Of a stretch of 64,000 bases of DNA, positions 45,157 to 57,158 are shown piece by piece. Every line of letters starts with the position of its first letter. The stretch's first letter is position 1. The notes under the pieces are model-generated. The model saw nothing but the letters and a program-made list of their open reading frames with translations. It was not told where the DNA came from and did no database searches. This DNA is from Brevipalpus yothersi (lineage: Eukaryota > Arthropoda > Arachnida > Trombidiformes > Tenuipalpidae). The stretch covers positions 211,093 to 275,092 of the forward strand of contig QZCP01000279.1 in the NCBI GenBank assembly GCA_003956705.1, read 5' to 3'. Made by a program: the position numbers and the translations under genes.

Positions 45157-46944
45157 ATGGAAGGCAAAATGAACTCTTCGAGTCCAGAGCTTGATCTTGA
45201 TGAGCTTCTCCGTATGTTTCGTTGTTCCACAGCCAATCCTAAGGCCTCAACTGGTGATTCTGTGTTGGAAAAATGTCTCCAATTATTCCAGCTTGATTAT
45301 CCAGACTATTTGCTCATTCACAACGAAAATGGCCTCCTATCATCCTATTATCCGAGCAAGATGATGATTCCTCAACGCTCTGGTTCTGAGCCTCGATTGG
45401 AAAGTGAAGTATTGACGAATTTAATAACGCGTGGTCGAATAGCTCGCTGCAGAACTCGCTTTCCTGTACCGGTGATCTTGTACAGAGATCGTTACATTTG
45501 TCGTAGTGCAACATTATCTGGTGGACCAGAGATCTATGGTCGAACTGGTTTGGACCTTTTTTTCACCAATAATACAGACGCTTCTGGTCCTGGTGGCAAT
45601 TCATTCATATCTTCTCCATCCTCTAATACTAATGCTGAACCAACATCAACCGTTGCTTCTAGTACTAATACTACCAATACTACTACTACTACTAATACCA
45701 CAACTACCAGCAACTCAAAGGTTAATGACTCACCAATATTCGATGGCTCTCATGTATTTTCATATGCACGCAATCAAGACATAAATCTATTGAAATATCT
45801 ATCCGTTGGTCTAATCTGTGATTTGATGGTTGAAAAGAAGAAAGTCAAATTTTGCATCTATGTGACGTCCTCGGAGAAGGCTGACAAGAGGGGCCGTTAT
45901 AAAGAGTTCGGTCTACTGTGTTTACCCTATCCAGGTTGTGAGTTTTTCCAAATAATGAGAGAGGCTGGATACAACTTGACCGGTGTCAAATATAATTGGA
46001 ATCAACAATTTGTAGATGCTGAATTACTTATTCCTAGTGGTAAATTACCGCTAACAAAGGATATAGAATGGGAAAAATATAAATCATGGGACATCATCGA
46101 ATTGACCAAGAGCTACCTAAAGCTACTATTACGTTCCTTGAAGGAGAACAAAGAATCAATTCTAATTCATTGTATATCAGGTTGGGATCGAACCCCATTG
46201 TTCATTTGTTTGTTGCGTCTATCTCTGTGGGCTGATGGACAAATTCATCAACATTTAAGTCCTCGTGAAATCACCTACTTTACGCTCGCCTACGATTGGT
46301 ATCTTTTTGGTCATGATCTTAGTGATCGAATCAGTCGAGGAGAAGAGATTCTTTTTTTCTGTTTTTATTTTTTGAGATATATAGAAGGAAGCGAATTCAC
46401 TGTAAATGATTGTGAAAATCACACTACACAGCTGGATACATCTTCTAGAGAGGAGACCGCTGGAACAGCTGATACTGCTAACAGTCAGAATCGCACAAAG
46501 CCTGTGGAAATTCCAAATCCTCATGGATCAACATCGAAGGCACTTCGTAAAGATGGCTTTTCACCTTGCCTTGCACGAAGTGATAGTTGGCAAATTGTAT
46601 CACCTTCTGAAGGTATAACTGATCCCAGTCATTTGAAACCAGCGGCTCAAGGCCTGAACATCTCTCAAGAACCAGCATCGACATCATCCCCATCTTCTAG
46701 CCAGATTTTTTCTATTTCTCCTTCCTCATCTTCCTCCCCCAACCTTCCCAGACGAATATGCTTCAGCTGTGTGGAGCGAAAAAGTAGGCTTCAAGAAGTT
46801 CGATCTTTTTTCTTCAATTCTTACTCAACCACTGTCCTATCACATGGCAATGAAGTGCCCAAGCCCATCCTTTCCTACCTGACTGATCATTTCACAACCA
46901 GTCTCAGTTTCACATCTGCTACGAGAGTCAAAGCTCCAAATTGA
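45157..46944 (+). CDS. MTMR14: Myotubularin-related phosphatase MTMR14 (Jumpy)
   Basis: A phosphoinositide 3-phosphatase acting on PI3P and PI(3,5)P2, known in Drosophila as EDTP and involved in autophagy and muscle. Single exon, 595 aa. The CX5R active site is intact in HCISGWDRTPLFICLLRLSLWADG. Other family blocks are the opening LDELLRMF/CLQLFQLDY segment, RCRTRFPVPVILYRDRYICRSATLSG, LKYLSVGLICDLMVEKKKVKF, LPYPGCEFF, ITYFTLAYDWYLFGHDLSDRIS and the C-terminal RLQEVRSFFFNSYSTTV. An Asn/Thr/Ser-rich insert (about residues 155-190) is coded by near-repetitive ACT/AAT triplets. The absence of introns contrasts with its neighbours and could reflect intron loss. Confidence 0.96.
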   Translation: MEGKMNSSSPELDLDELLRMFRCSTANPKASTGDSVLEKCLQLFQLDYPDYLLIHNENGLLSSYYPSKMMIPQRSGSEPRLESEVLTNLITRGRIARCRTRFPVPVILYRDRYICRSATLSGGPEIYGRTGLDLFFTNNTDASGPGGNSFISSPSSNTNAEPTSTVASSTNTTNTTTTTNTTTTSNSKVNDSPIFDGSHVFSYARNQDINLLKYLSVGLICDLMVEKKKVKFCIYVTSSEKADKRGRYKEFGLLCLPYPGCEFFQIMREAGYNLTGVKYNWNQQFVDAELLIPSGKLPLTKDIEWEKYKSWDIIELTKSYLKLLLRSLKENKESILIHCISGWDRTPLFICLLRLSLWADGQIHQHLSPREITYFTLAYDWYLFGHDLSDRISRGEEILFFCFYFLRYIEGSEFTVNDCENHTTQLDTSSREETAGTADTANSQNRTKPVEIPNPHGSTSKALRKDGFSPCLARSDSWQIVSPSEGITDPSHLKPAAQGLNISQEPASTSSPSSSQIFSISPSSSSSPNLPRRICFSCVERKSRLQEVRSFFFNSYSTTVLSHGNEVPKPILSYLTDHFTTSLSFTSATRVKAPN

Positions 46945-47145
46945 GAGAGAAAAAACAATATTATTACAATAGAATACAATGTAACTGTGGAGTGTATTTC
47001 AAAAAAATCACACTTCTTATAATTTGTACTTCCATTAGCCATCTTTTGAGTCAAGAGTATCACTCACTTTGTTCCATGCTTGATCAAATTGTTTACTCGT
47101 TCCAACCCTTGCAAAATTTAAAATTTATAAAATGTCAAAACAATA

Positions 47146-48259
47146 TCACTTCCCAACTGTTTCATCTTTGTTTTTCGGTGGATATTCGCGTGCTCCAAAG
47201 ATTAGACTTCCTACACGGACACTTGTACTGCCCATCTCGATTGCTTTTTCAAAATCATTGGACATACCCATACTCAATTCAAATGAGTCGAGATCCAATC
47301 CGAATCGCTTACAAATTGATTTTCGACAATCAATTAAGCACCGAAAATCAGGATTTAAGTCATCGTTTAAACTATGTTCTAGGCTTCCAATTGTCATCAG
47401 GCCAATAACTTGTAGATGAGGACATTTATCTAAAATGTGTTGAAGAAGATCGCCAGTTTTGTCAGGCTCGACACCATTTTTACCTGAAAGATTATGAAAT
47501 AATTTCATTCATTGGAAGATTGATGGGTTAATTTAGAGCGTCATTTCCGAAAATCTTTCTTATTGAGGGGCGTGTTTACCTTCTTCACCACTAGTATTCA
47601 CTTGAATCATGGCCTTAATGGAGCGGCCACCAAAATTCCGTTCTAATGAACCATTAATCATATCAGCTTTCACCTGATTATCAACTGTTTCCCAGACGTG
47701 TAAGTTTTTAACTCCTGGAATATAAATTCAAGAAATCAAATGAGTGAAAAATCTCAATACTCAGACAGATGATTACCTAATAGCTTGTTAATTTGCTTTT
47801 TGGCCAACCTTCCGATGAAATGCCATTTAATATCAGAACACGTCTCCAGAATCTAAGAAATTGAAAAATAAATCAGATTTCAATCATTCGATCTTTTTCT
47901 TTCGATATAAACTCACCTCAGGATCATTGCTTTTTTCGAAAAGTTCATTCACCTGTGAATCACAAAACCACGATCTTGATAATTTCAGCACAAATGATCA
48001 GATAAACTCACATAGTTCTCTCCAAAATAACGCTGACCAAGACTGTAAGCTTCAATGATAAGCTCTTTAGGTTTGGTTTTACTGACCGCAACCAATCGAA
48101 CATCTCGGTCCAATTCCTATCAAAGCGATTAAAGAAAATTGAATCAATATCTTCATCTTATTCCTCATCACAATCTCTTACCGGAGGTCTCCGTTGGCTT
48201 GCATGCCTAATTCTGGTCAAAACTTCACTCAACGATTCTTTAATGTTTACTTTAGCCAT
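47146..48259 (-). CDS. PLPBP: Pyridoxal phosphate homeostasis protein (YggS/PROSC family)
   Basis: A single-domain TIM-barrel protein that binds PLP and buffers vitamin B6 without known catalysis. Six exons: 48259-48182, 48116-48012, 47952-47917, 47852-47777, 47714-47580 and 47483-47146, about 255 aa (human 275). The PLP lysine is in VRLVAVSKTKP. Further family motifs are RYFGENYVNE, IKWHFIGRLAKKQINKLL, MIQVNTSGEEGKNG, LQVIGLMTIG, LSMGMSNDFEKAIEMGSTSVRVGSLIFG and a final YPPKN. All exons join in frame. It converges with MTMR14, with about 200 bp between the stops. The start at 48259 gives MAKVNIKESL. Confidence 0.95.
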
Positions 48260-48559
48260 TTTTTAAATTATATCAGCTGATACAATCAACGAGATTTTCC
48301 AGCAACTAGGCAACCTAGGCGTAAGCTTACGCAACTATCGCTCTCTCTCTCCCTCTCTCTTTCTCACTCCCTTTTAGATGAATTCTCACAAGAGAGACCG
48401 GAAATTGAAAGTTTAGTTGTTGGTGAAATGGATTTTTTCACCGGAAAAGCTCAAAGTATAGCAATAAACACAGCAATCATTGGAAAATTTGAAATGATTT
48501 TTTTTATTGAAAACGAAAAGTCATGATTAAATGGATGAGTTTAGAATACAATTGAGGGA

Positions 48560-51500
48560 TCAACAATCGGCCTCTACTGCTGTTGTTGGAATTGATGCAA
48601 CTGCTTTGCTTTTAATTGGCTCCTCCGTAGAAATTGGATACAGTTTACTCAGTTCATTGAATCCTTGCTGTCTATGGAAAAGATAGAAGATAAATGAATA
48701 ATATCGAAATTAGGAGGTGATGATCGCTCAAGCAGTCAGTGCCTAGGGTTGTGATGTGTGCGTAATCGGATGGTCGAGGAAAGTTTTTGGAAGAATTGGA
48801 AGAATATCTTGATACTGTTCACACACGGGCCTAAAAAGCTTTTTTGTACCTTGCTCGGCCACTGACAAGCGAAAAATTTATGTTCATTTGACATACATTC
48901 CTGGTTCCCCAGTATAGTGGTCATATCGACGTCTATTCGCTCGGAAAAGGCAGCAAATACAGCAGGTAAGAATTAAAACAATGGGCACAATTATTCCAAG
49001 AATGGCCATCGACAGATTTGTGGCATAATATCCAGTACCTATGGCAGAAAATTTAGCTTAAATGCTGAACCAGAAACACCTTCTAGGTTGCAAATTAACT
49101 CACTTATGCATTGGGCTTCATAACCCCAAGACCATAGACCATCAGCTCTACATCTACGATATTCATGACCAACTAATCTATATCCATCATCGCAAGCAAA
49201 TCTAACGGTAACCCCAGGATAATATTTGTTTTCAGTTTTTCGACCATGTCGAGGCTTTGGCAAAGCAGGACAACGAACCACTTGAGATAGAAAAAAAACT
49301 CATTAATATTGGTGCATTCTTCCAAGAATATCTGAAAAGTTCTTTTGACTCACCTGTCATATTCGCTTGAAGATGCAATTCATGCGCCCAAGACTCATGC
49401 ATCTTGGTTACTTTCGAAAAATCTGGGTCCATGGTGAGGATATAGTCGTACCGACAAGCTACAGAATCGGCACAGATTGTTCTCATCTCTTCCTCTAGAT
49501 ACCTTTTGTTCTCAGGTATTCGTAACTGATCCGGTGGAAGACGAAATTCTGGTTCAAAATTGACACTGTCATAAGCAGCGAAGCTAAAAGCATCATGCCA
49601 AAATATTGAATGTCCAACATGACGTTTATCTTGACCCTCCACGACACGCCAATTCATTCCAAATCTTCGATGGACATCTTCGTTCGTCGACTGTAATGGA
49701 ACCCGACCAACAAGCCCAGGAAGCATGAAATCATCATATTTATCCATCGAAAAGTGGCCCAATAAGCCTCCTGTCATATTCTAGTTGGGAAATAAGTAAA
49801 TTGGATGAGTAATTTTTTCTTCCAAGATCTTAGGCAAAAAATTTACCATAAAATGTTTAGGCAGATAAACATGAGCTGTCATTGCCCCTCCAACCGTCAT
49901 CACCTCTATTCCAGCTCCAGAATCAAACATGGCAATTATATGGGACATATTACGGATATCAGATGGCTGATACAGTGTTACTCCTCGGAAATTTTGTACT
50001 CTCAATGAAGCATCCCAGAAGAAAACGTATTCTCGATCCACAATACAGTACATTTGATATCGCCATCGAGCAGCTTTTGGTCTCAATCGAAACTCAACTG
50101 TAGCTGATTGATTATCTTTCACAGCAATTGCTGTTAAAAATGTTGCATTTATCAGAGGATCTATTCTCAAACGCCGAGGAAATTGTTCAAATCTTCCTTG
50201 GACCACTGTAAGAAAGAGTTACACGGCTTATCAATCTTGCATGAAGATTACATATTTTCTAAGCACATTGGCATCTCGAACTTACTCAGCTTAGCTCTTG
50301 AATCCTCAACTCGCGTGAGAACAAACTCTCCTCGACCATTGAATGTGTAAGAATGGTTATCAAATGTCACAATGTGTGGATCTCCAAAAACGGAAGCTAT
50401 TCCAGGAGATTGGTAGGATGAACAATCTTGAGATGTTCGATAGTAGTTGTATCTTTGACATGTTTCAGAATCATCTTCATCAGGTTGCCATTTACAGCAC
50501 AAAAAGAAGGGCATAACATCATGCAAATATGTGGACAAAACTGGAATCTACAAAATTGCAAGAAAAATTATGATCATGATTATCTACCATCCAAATGATA
50601 TTTATTTCAGCACTCACCATCATTCTCATTTTGAAAGGATGCTTTCCATAGCCAAATGCTCGCGATGGTCGACCTCCATACATTGTGTCAGCAGTTTGAA
50701 GAAGTTCCATGTAATCATCATAGCAGCAAGTTTGACCAGATCCGCCGACACTGTACATTGAGCAGAAAAATTAGCATCTCAATATGAACTTTTTTCCTGA
50801 TCAAATTAGGCTTCACTTACGATGGTCTTCCGGTGGTGACACAATGTTGAGCTCCTTTGTGGAACACTTCACACTGACGATCTTGAATATTACATTCTAG
50901 ATCTGGTGAGAAACGTCCTCGATCTAGTATAGCCTGTTCTCTTGTACATGGACACCGATGGACTGTGGTAGCAAATTGATCACCATACTTTTCCCGATCA
51001 GCCCATTCATGGCAAAGATGACTCTTCCATCGACCATGGGCACCATATTCACGTTCCCATTGACGCCGGAAGTACCAAGCTAGAGGCATTGCACGACTCC
51101 AAATGATGGGTGAACGAGTGATCTGGTCTCCCAATGTGGCCGATGGATTGGTGAGATTGATAGCAATAAAGCCAAATAGAATATCATGTAAACCAGGATT
51201 GAATCGATCACGATACTTTTCAGTTAACAATTCTACTCGCTCTTGTCCAAGCCTTACACCTTCTTCCAGAACATCAATGTATGTTAACGATGGATACATA
51301 TCATTGACACCTTCACGATAACCCCACAAAGATATAGCAACCGAGGCATCAGGAACCCATGCAAGCCTCTCGCCTTTCCATCGAATGACCAATTTTTCTG
51401 GAGCTTCCATTCTATCTTGATCATCTAAAACCACTACACTATCGTCTGCAATATCCGGTGGCTCTGATCAAGTGAATGTGGACAGAGAGAAAGTGTAACT

Positions 51501-53284
51501 TCCTGTAGTTTATCGGCATCCATAATCAATAGATCAATAAGGAATGGTATACTTACGAACATAGTATCGACCAAGGAATATTGTTCTTCCTTTGACGGTG
51601 ATCGTTAGATCAATGTATCCATGATAAAAGACGGGAGGAGATATACATGTGGCATGATTTCGATCACGATATATGCCCTTGGCAACTTGATTGTCGAAAT
51701 TACATGTGATTATATCATCCGGTTCAAAACATGGTCCAGTAACGTTTACAAGTGTACCACCCAACATATGGCCCCATCGAGGGAAGAAGGTAAGAGGTAA
51801 TCGATCTTTGAGATTTGGGTCAAGATCTTTGTCAATACATGCTCCAGGCCATATCTCTTCATCAATTTGAAAAAAGTATCTGCCTTCTAGTCCATTGCCA
51901 TAGCCTCTCTGAGACATTACACTGATACGAGGTTGTTGAGAATAAGGTCGAAATTCGAAAGATCTTGTTGTGTTTCCAGCATTGAATCCAATCTTAAGAT
52001 AAGATAACGAATTGAATTTAAATTCAAAAAATTCCTTCAATCAAGCTCCTCTCAACTCACAAAGGCCGGTGGTCCTTTCATTCCATCATAATTATCCTTG
52101 TGTGTAATCCACTGAATTTGTTCATAATTGAACATGGCATATGAGCGGATTTCATCAGTTGCAATGACCATTTGATATGTGTTTGTCTACATGAAATTAA
52201 TTTTCAAAACATTCAGAGTATTAATCAATTTCGATCATCATCAAAAAAAACGGAAAAAAGTTTGTCCTTACTTTCAGAGGCTTTTCTTCTCTTCGACTGA
52301 CGTAGGTCATATTTTTCCATGTAATAATCATCGCAAATTTGGGTGTAAAATCTGCTGCTCCTATCATGCCCTCTCGAAAATCTAAAATCAATCGATCTCG
52401 TAGAGTCATATTTTTTTCATGCTCCAATGTTACCAATTGTAGATACACGCCAGCATCTAGAAGAAAGAGAAAGAGAGAAAGAAAAAAGAGAAAATAAAAC
52501 ACCACTTCAAGAGAACTCTTATCGATCTTTCTTTCTCTCTCGTCAATCAACAGTCAAAATCAGAGCAAGCGTTTGAGTGCTCGGTTACTATCTAGGCCTC
52601 TGAGGTGCGAATCTATTATTTAACGTACATTTAATTCTGAGAACAGACAAATTGACAGCGAAAAAGGCAAGATATGTGTTTGTGTGTGTGAGAATCGGGA
52701 GTAACGAAAAAAAGATTGATAAACTTACTAGGAACTTCCGTTTGACCAGGAATATCCTGTTGGGCAAACCAAACGGCAATCATGGATGGATCCTCTTCGG
52801 ACAAAGGATCAGTTGGTTGCATAGGAAATTTGAGTGGATATCGGTACGATAGTAGACCTTTGTTGAAGCCCAAATGACCGTCTCTTAATATGTAGGCATA
52901 ATTGAATTCAAAACCGAAAAACGGTAAACGAAATGGCAATGGTTGGTCATGAATTGGCTTATTTTGGCTGATATCGAGAATGTAGGTGAGATTATAGTGA
53001 TACATGAGTTGACGGCGAGCTTCCAAAAGTTCACCAGTTATCACGGGCTTAGGTGCAAAACTGGATCCAGGATACACATTGCCGTACATGGTTCCTGGTG
53101 TAGAATTATTTTTCTCATGAATATTGTTCGAATTTTAGGTATTTTTTCTAGCAGAGAAAACTTTTCTTGATGGAAAAAAATGTCAAAAAAACTTACCTCT
53201 ACTCGGAAGGTCTTGGCCATTGACTAGAACTAATGTGAAGAGTATGGAAGCGAAAAAAACGAACTTGTCCGTTATTCGCTCCAT
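48560..53284 (-). CDS. mesh: Mesh, smooth septate junction membrane protein
   Basis: Mesh is a single-pass protein needed for smooth septate junctions of arthropod gut epithelium. Thirteen exons: 53284-53197, 53094-52729, 52456-52272, 52186-52061, 51992-51557, 51463-50821, 50750-50618, 50547-50286, 50205-49847, 49780-49354, 49280-49104, 49038-48897 and 48671-48560, about 1151 aa. Domains in order: signal peptide, NIDO (about 60-255), an Ig/IPT-like part (LGGTLVNVTGPCFEPDD, about 350), AMOP (about 540-670, with CHEWADREKYGD and HRCPCTREQA), a VWD domain opening VFGDPHIVTFDNHSYTFNG, a sushi/CCP module (about 1010-1068), and a TM helix near 1080-1100 followed by CCICCLF. The short cytoplasmic tail ends VEADC. 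The order matches Drosophila Mesh and vertebrate SUSD2. Confidence 0.94.
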
Positions 53285-54185
53285 ATTTGAATGAAAGAAT
53301 GATTGATGAATGAATGAAATGAAGAGGTAAACGATTAGTGAATGATTTGTTCAGTCACAGACACACACACACAGAAAGATGATATGAAATTGTATGTGAT
53401 ATATAAAGTATCAGTAAAAAAAAAGAGTAAAAAAGAGGAAAGTGAAATGACTAAGACAGCATTTCCTCGAAATGATCTTCTTTCGCTCAATAACCGCACC
53501 CAGTGGAATGCTTCTTATCCATCTTCCACTTTTCTTTGGCAACGGTAACATTTCCGATATTTACAGATCAAGTGAAACAAGTGGAAGAGAGAAAGAGAGA
53601 GAGAAAGAATGACTATTATAATCAGAGATAAGATTTGTTTGCCTAGTTTCTAGCTTAGCAATACTTGATGAACTCAAATTGTCGATATGTAAGAGAAAGA
53701 CTGATCCATGACGATTCAATGATGACACCGCGTCTTGGGTACGCCTTTGAGATGATCATTGTTGATCGTAATTCTTTTGTCTGAAAGATCTCATTTTCTA
53801 AATGAGTTTAATGATCATGAAATAATTAATTAGACATGAGTAATGACAAAAAAAATTATAGGCTAGAGTTAGAAAGTTTTTTCTTTGGAGATCAATCGGA
53901 AAATTATCAATGTACCATTTGTGAAACTCTATTCTCTATCTATCAAAACTTTTTGGCCATTTTCTCAGTCTTGAGGTAATACATGTATTTTGTTTTACCA
54001 AATGAATTCAAAAATTCACTGGACCCAGAATGTAAAGGAATGCAATCGAGGCAACTTTAACCGTTGATTTCATCATCAAGATTTTCGGTGAGATCAGTTT
54101 TGTCGCTCTATCCAATCAGCCTGAGTATACCAGCGTAACAACACTTGCCCAAAAAACTTCCGAATAAATATATCAATCGATTGAT
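53285..54185. other. Spacer between Mesh and AASS genes
   Basis: About 900 bp. The first few hundred bases should be the Mesh promoter. GA-rich patches lie at 53580-53610. No supported gene was found. Confidence 0.5.
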
Positions 54186-57158
54186 TTAAACCCTTACTGA
54201 TCGTTCGATAGCACCAATTCCTTCATTTTGAAGTCGTTTGAGCATTGGAATATACATTTCTGGTGCAAGAGGAACCACAATTCCTTTTTGCTGAATTTCT
54301 CCTTCCAATATCATCTTGGCAGCAATTGCTGTTGGATAACCGACGCATTTTGCCATCGCTGAATGACCATGAGGATCACCATAAACGACTAAATTTATGT
54401 AACGTTCCTCGAGATGACCATTGGGCCACTCAATGCCGATGTTGTGTCGCATTATGATAACATCTCGTTCACCAGTTGAGAAGGCAAGCTTGTTGGCTAA
54501 AAATTGTGTGAACGTATCGAGAGGTGAGCCCTGCTTATCGATCAGCTCGTCATCCAAAAGACCCAGTCTCTCGATAGCATTCAATCGATCAAGTGTTCCC
54601 ACACGTTCAGTAATCAAATTTTTCAAATTACTCAAAAGAATATCATCTTTCTGGGCAAAAAGATTGCAAATAAATTGACGCCATGTTATATCAGGTCCTT
54701 TTGGATGGAGCATTGGATGAGGTTTGGTGTCAAGAAGTGATAATGCTTGAAGGCCCCGGACTACATTGCAATAACCTCGATACCTATTAGAATAGAATAA
54801 ATATATTAGCATAATTCGTCATGAGTGCTCAAAATATCATGGATTGGATTTGAAGAAGATCAAACAAATTATGCTCTCTAGAGAACCCAAAAAAACTTAT
54901 ACGATTACTCACCTCAAACTACCTCGCAAGACAGTTTCAGCATTCTGAATGCCGTAAAGTTCTCTATAAATGATGGAATCTCGATTCGGATATCCTTCTA
55001 GATTGAAGCCATCCAGGAACTCAAGAGTTTGAGCTGAGTCCATCAACTCACCACCCGGTTCAATCTGTCTGACTTCACCCTTCTCGAGCCATCGAGCACC
55101 GGAAAGAGAATTGAGCAGTACGCCACGTGGATTCCAACTGAATTTGTATCTGAGAGGATTTTCGGCACTTTCTGGTGCTGGTAGACCACCACAGTAGGAG
55201 ACAAACGATTTAATTCGTCCACCATTACTGGTTACCTGCTGAAAGCATTCCATGGCTAGTAGATGATCGATTCCAGGATCCAGGCCTACTTCGTTGAGAA
55301 TTGTGATTCCAGCATCTTGTGCTTCTTGATCAAGAGCTTTCATCTCTGGTGAAACATAACTGGCAGTGACCATATTTTTTTTACCCATAATACACTGTTT
55401 GGCGACCAGTGGATGTAAGGTATAAGGCAGTAGACTGACCACCAAATCAGATTGAGAGATAAGTTCTACCAGAGAATCGGCACGTTTGGTGATATCCATC
55501 ACAACTGAGCTTACGTTTCGTGATTTTTGGGCCAAAGCTTCACCAGGGCCATGTAATTCTGATGCGATGGTAACGTGGACATCTTCATCTCGAGTAAGAT
55601 ATTCAATCAAAGGTCTGGAAACATAGCCAGCACCTAGAACAAGAACAGATTTACCTTGTTGAGAGATTTTCTGAACTCCTCTCGATGTTCTCAAATCCAT
55701 GATGTATTCATGATTGGGAGCTAATTTTCCATTGCTAGCGATGACTGCATTTCGCACAACTGGATCAAAATTTTCATTGGAAAGCTGCTTATTTGCGTCT
55801 GATCGAATGATATCAAAAATGTATGGATACAGCATATCTCCAAATGCTTCGGTAGATTCGAGGGGAATTTGAGTGGGCATATTATCTATTGAACAGACTA
55901 GAACTCCTGGTCCAGAGAAACTTTCACTATTCTTATTGTAATCAGCATCATAAAGACAGAAAGGCGTATCAATTGTCGTGCATTCTGTCATGAATTCAAT
56001 ACTGCCTCCAGGATCAGCAGAAATATCACAGATAGCCAGCAATCGATGAGGTAAAGCTGGACTGCCTTTGGTACACGGAAGCCATGGAGAACTGACCGGT
56101 TGAAGGAGTCGTTTTGCATCGGGAATTGTAAGAAGTTTTGGTGAATGGGGAGCATAATATATACCATTGACGATCACAGAGGCATATGGAGCAATATTGG
56201 TAGCAAAATTTGAATAATAACGTTCAGGATGCTCATCATATTCTTTCGGATCAAATGAAGAGCCTTCCTTGTGGACTAGATGAGAATCTCGAGACACTAC
56301 CGAAGCGTAAACTTTATTGGTGGTTCCTAGTTGGGAAACTTGTGGTAGATCTTTAGGATCTACATATTCGTACGGTAATTCGCGAAATATTTCTTGGGCT
56401 CCTTGAGATACATTGCCTGAACCGGTGAAAATGAATGTCAAAGGTCCGATAGATCGAGGCATCATGCCCAATGCTATCTCATAGCCACAATCTCGAACAG
56501 CCTGACGGGCCATACCAGAATTACGATAATTATGAGCTGGACCTACGTGCATGAAAGGTGTATGATGACCAAGAGCCAGTAGCCGTAATCCAAGACCATG
56601 AAAAGTGTTAATCATTCCAGCAACGCCTGCATATCGCCCGAAAGCAACCACACGTTGACCATGAGAATCGACCATACGTTCATAATCGATCAGTCGAACG
56701 TTACGTTCCAGAACAATGTCTAGCAGTGGCATATTGTCCTCTTGGGCTTTGTGAGTGTGTGAAAAGAAGCAGTATGTCTTATTGCTAAGTATGTTATCTA
56801 TTTGAGGCTGCTTAACACCAATGATCACTGGTGAGTCTGATATGTCCTCTCTTACTTGAGCTCCAGCATTAACGTAAGCCTGCAGAGGATAAGCACGTCG
56901 ATTGGATGGTTGAACTAGGACTCGAACACCTTTTCGAATTAGCTTTCGAACATGGAATGGTGCTAAAGGAGCTCTTCTTTCCCAAATGGACGCATCTTCA
57001 CGTCGAACTGCTAACATCATCGACGTGCCAGAATCTTCAATGATAGAGGCAACATTTCGTCGCGAAGTTTTGAGGGTGAAATTTTTTGAGCACCTCAAAA
57101 TTCGATGACTTTTGCACAATATTTCTCTATGAGAAGAGATTAAGCCGATTGGAATCAT
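54186..57158 (-). CDS. AASS: Alpha-aminoadipic semialdehyde synthase (LKR/SDH)
   Basis: A bifunctional mitochondrial enzyme for the first two steps of lysine breakdown: lysine-ketoglutarate reductase (N-terminal half) and saccharopine dehydrogenase (C-terminal half). Exons 57158-54913 and 54783-54186 give about 947 aa (human 926). The basic, acid-free N-terminus predicts a mitochondrial targeting peptide. LKR marks include RREDASIWERRAPLAP and YCFFSHTHKAQEDNMPLLD. The SDH half begins near VLVLGAGYVSRPLIEYL, a Rossmann GxGxxxxP motif, and has GLDPGIDHLLAMECF and YRGYCNVVRGLQALSLLD across the splice. Only one 129-bp intron is present, so the gene is nearly intronless. Confidence 0.96.
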
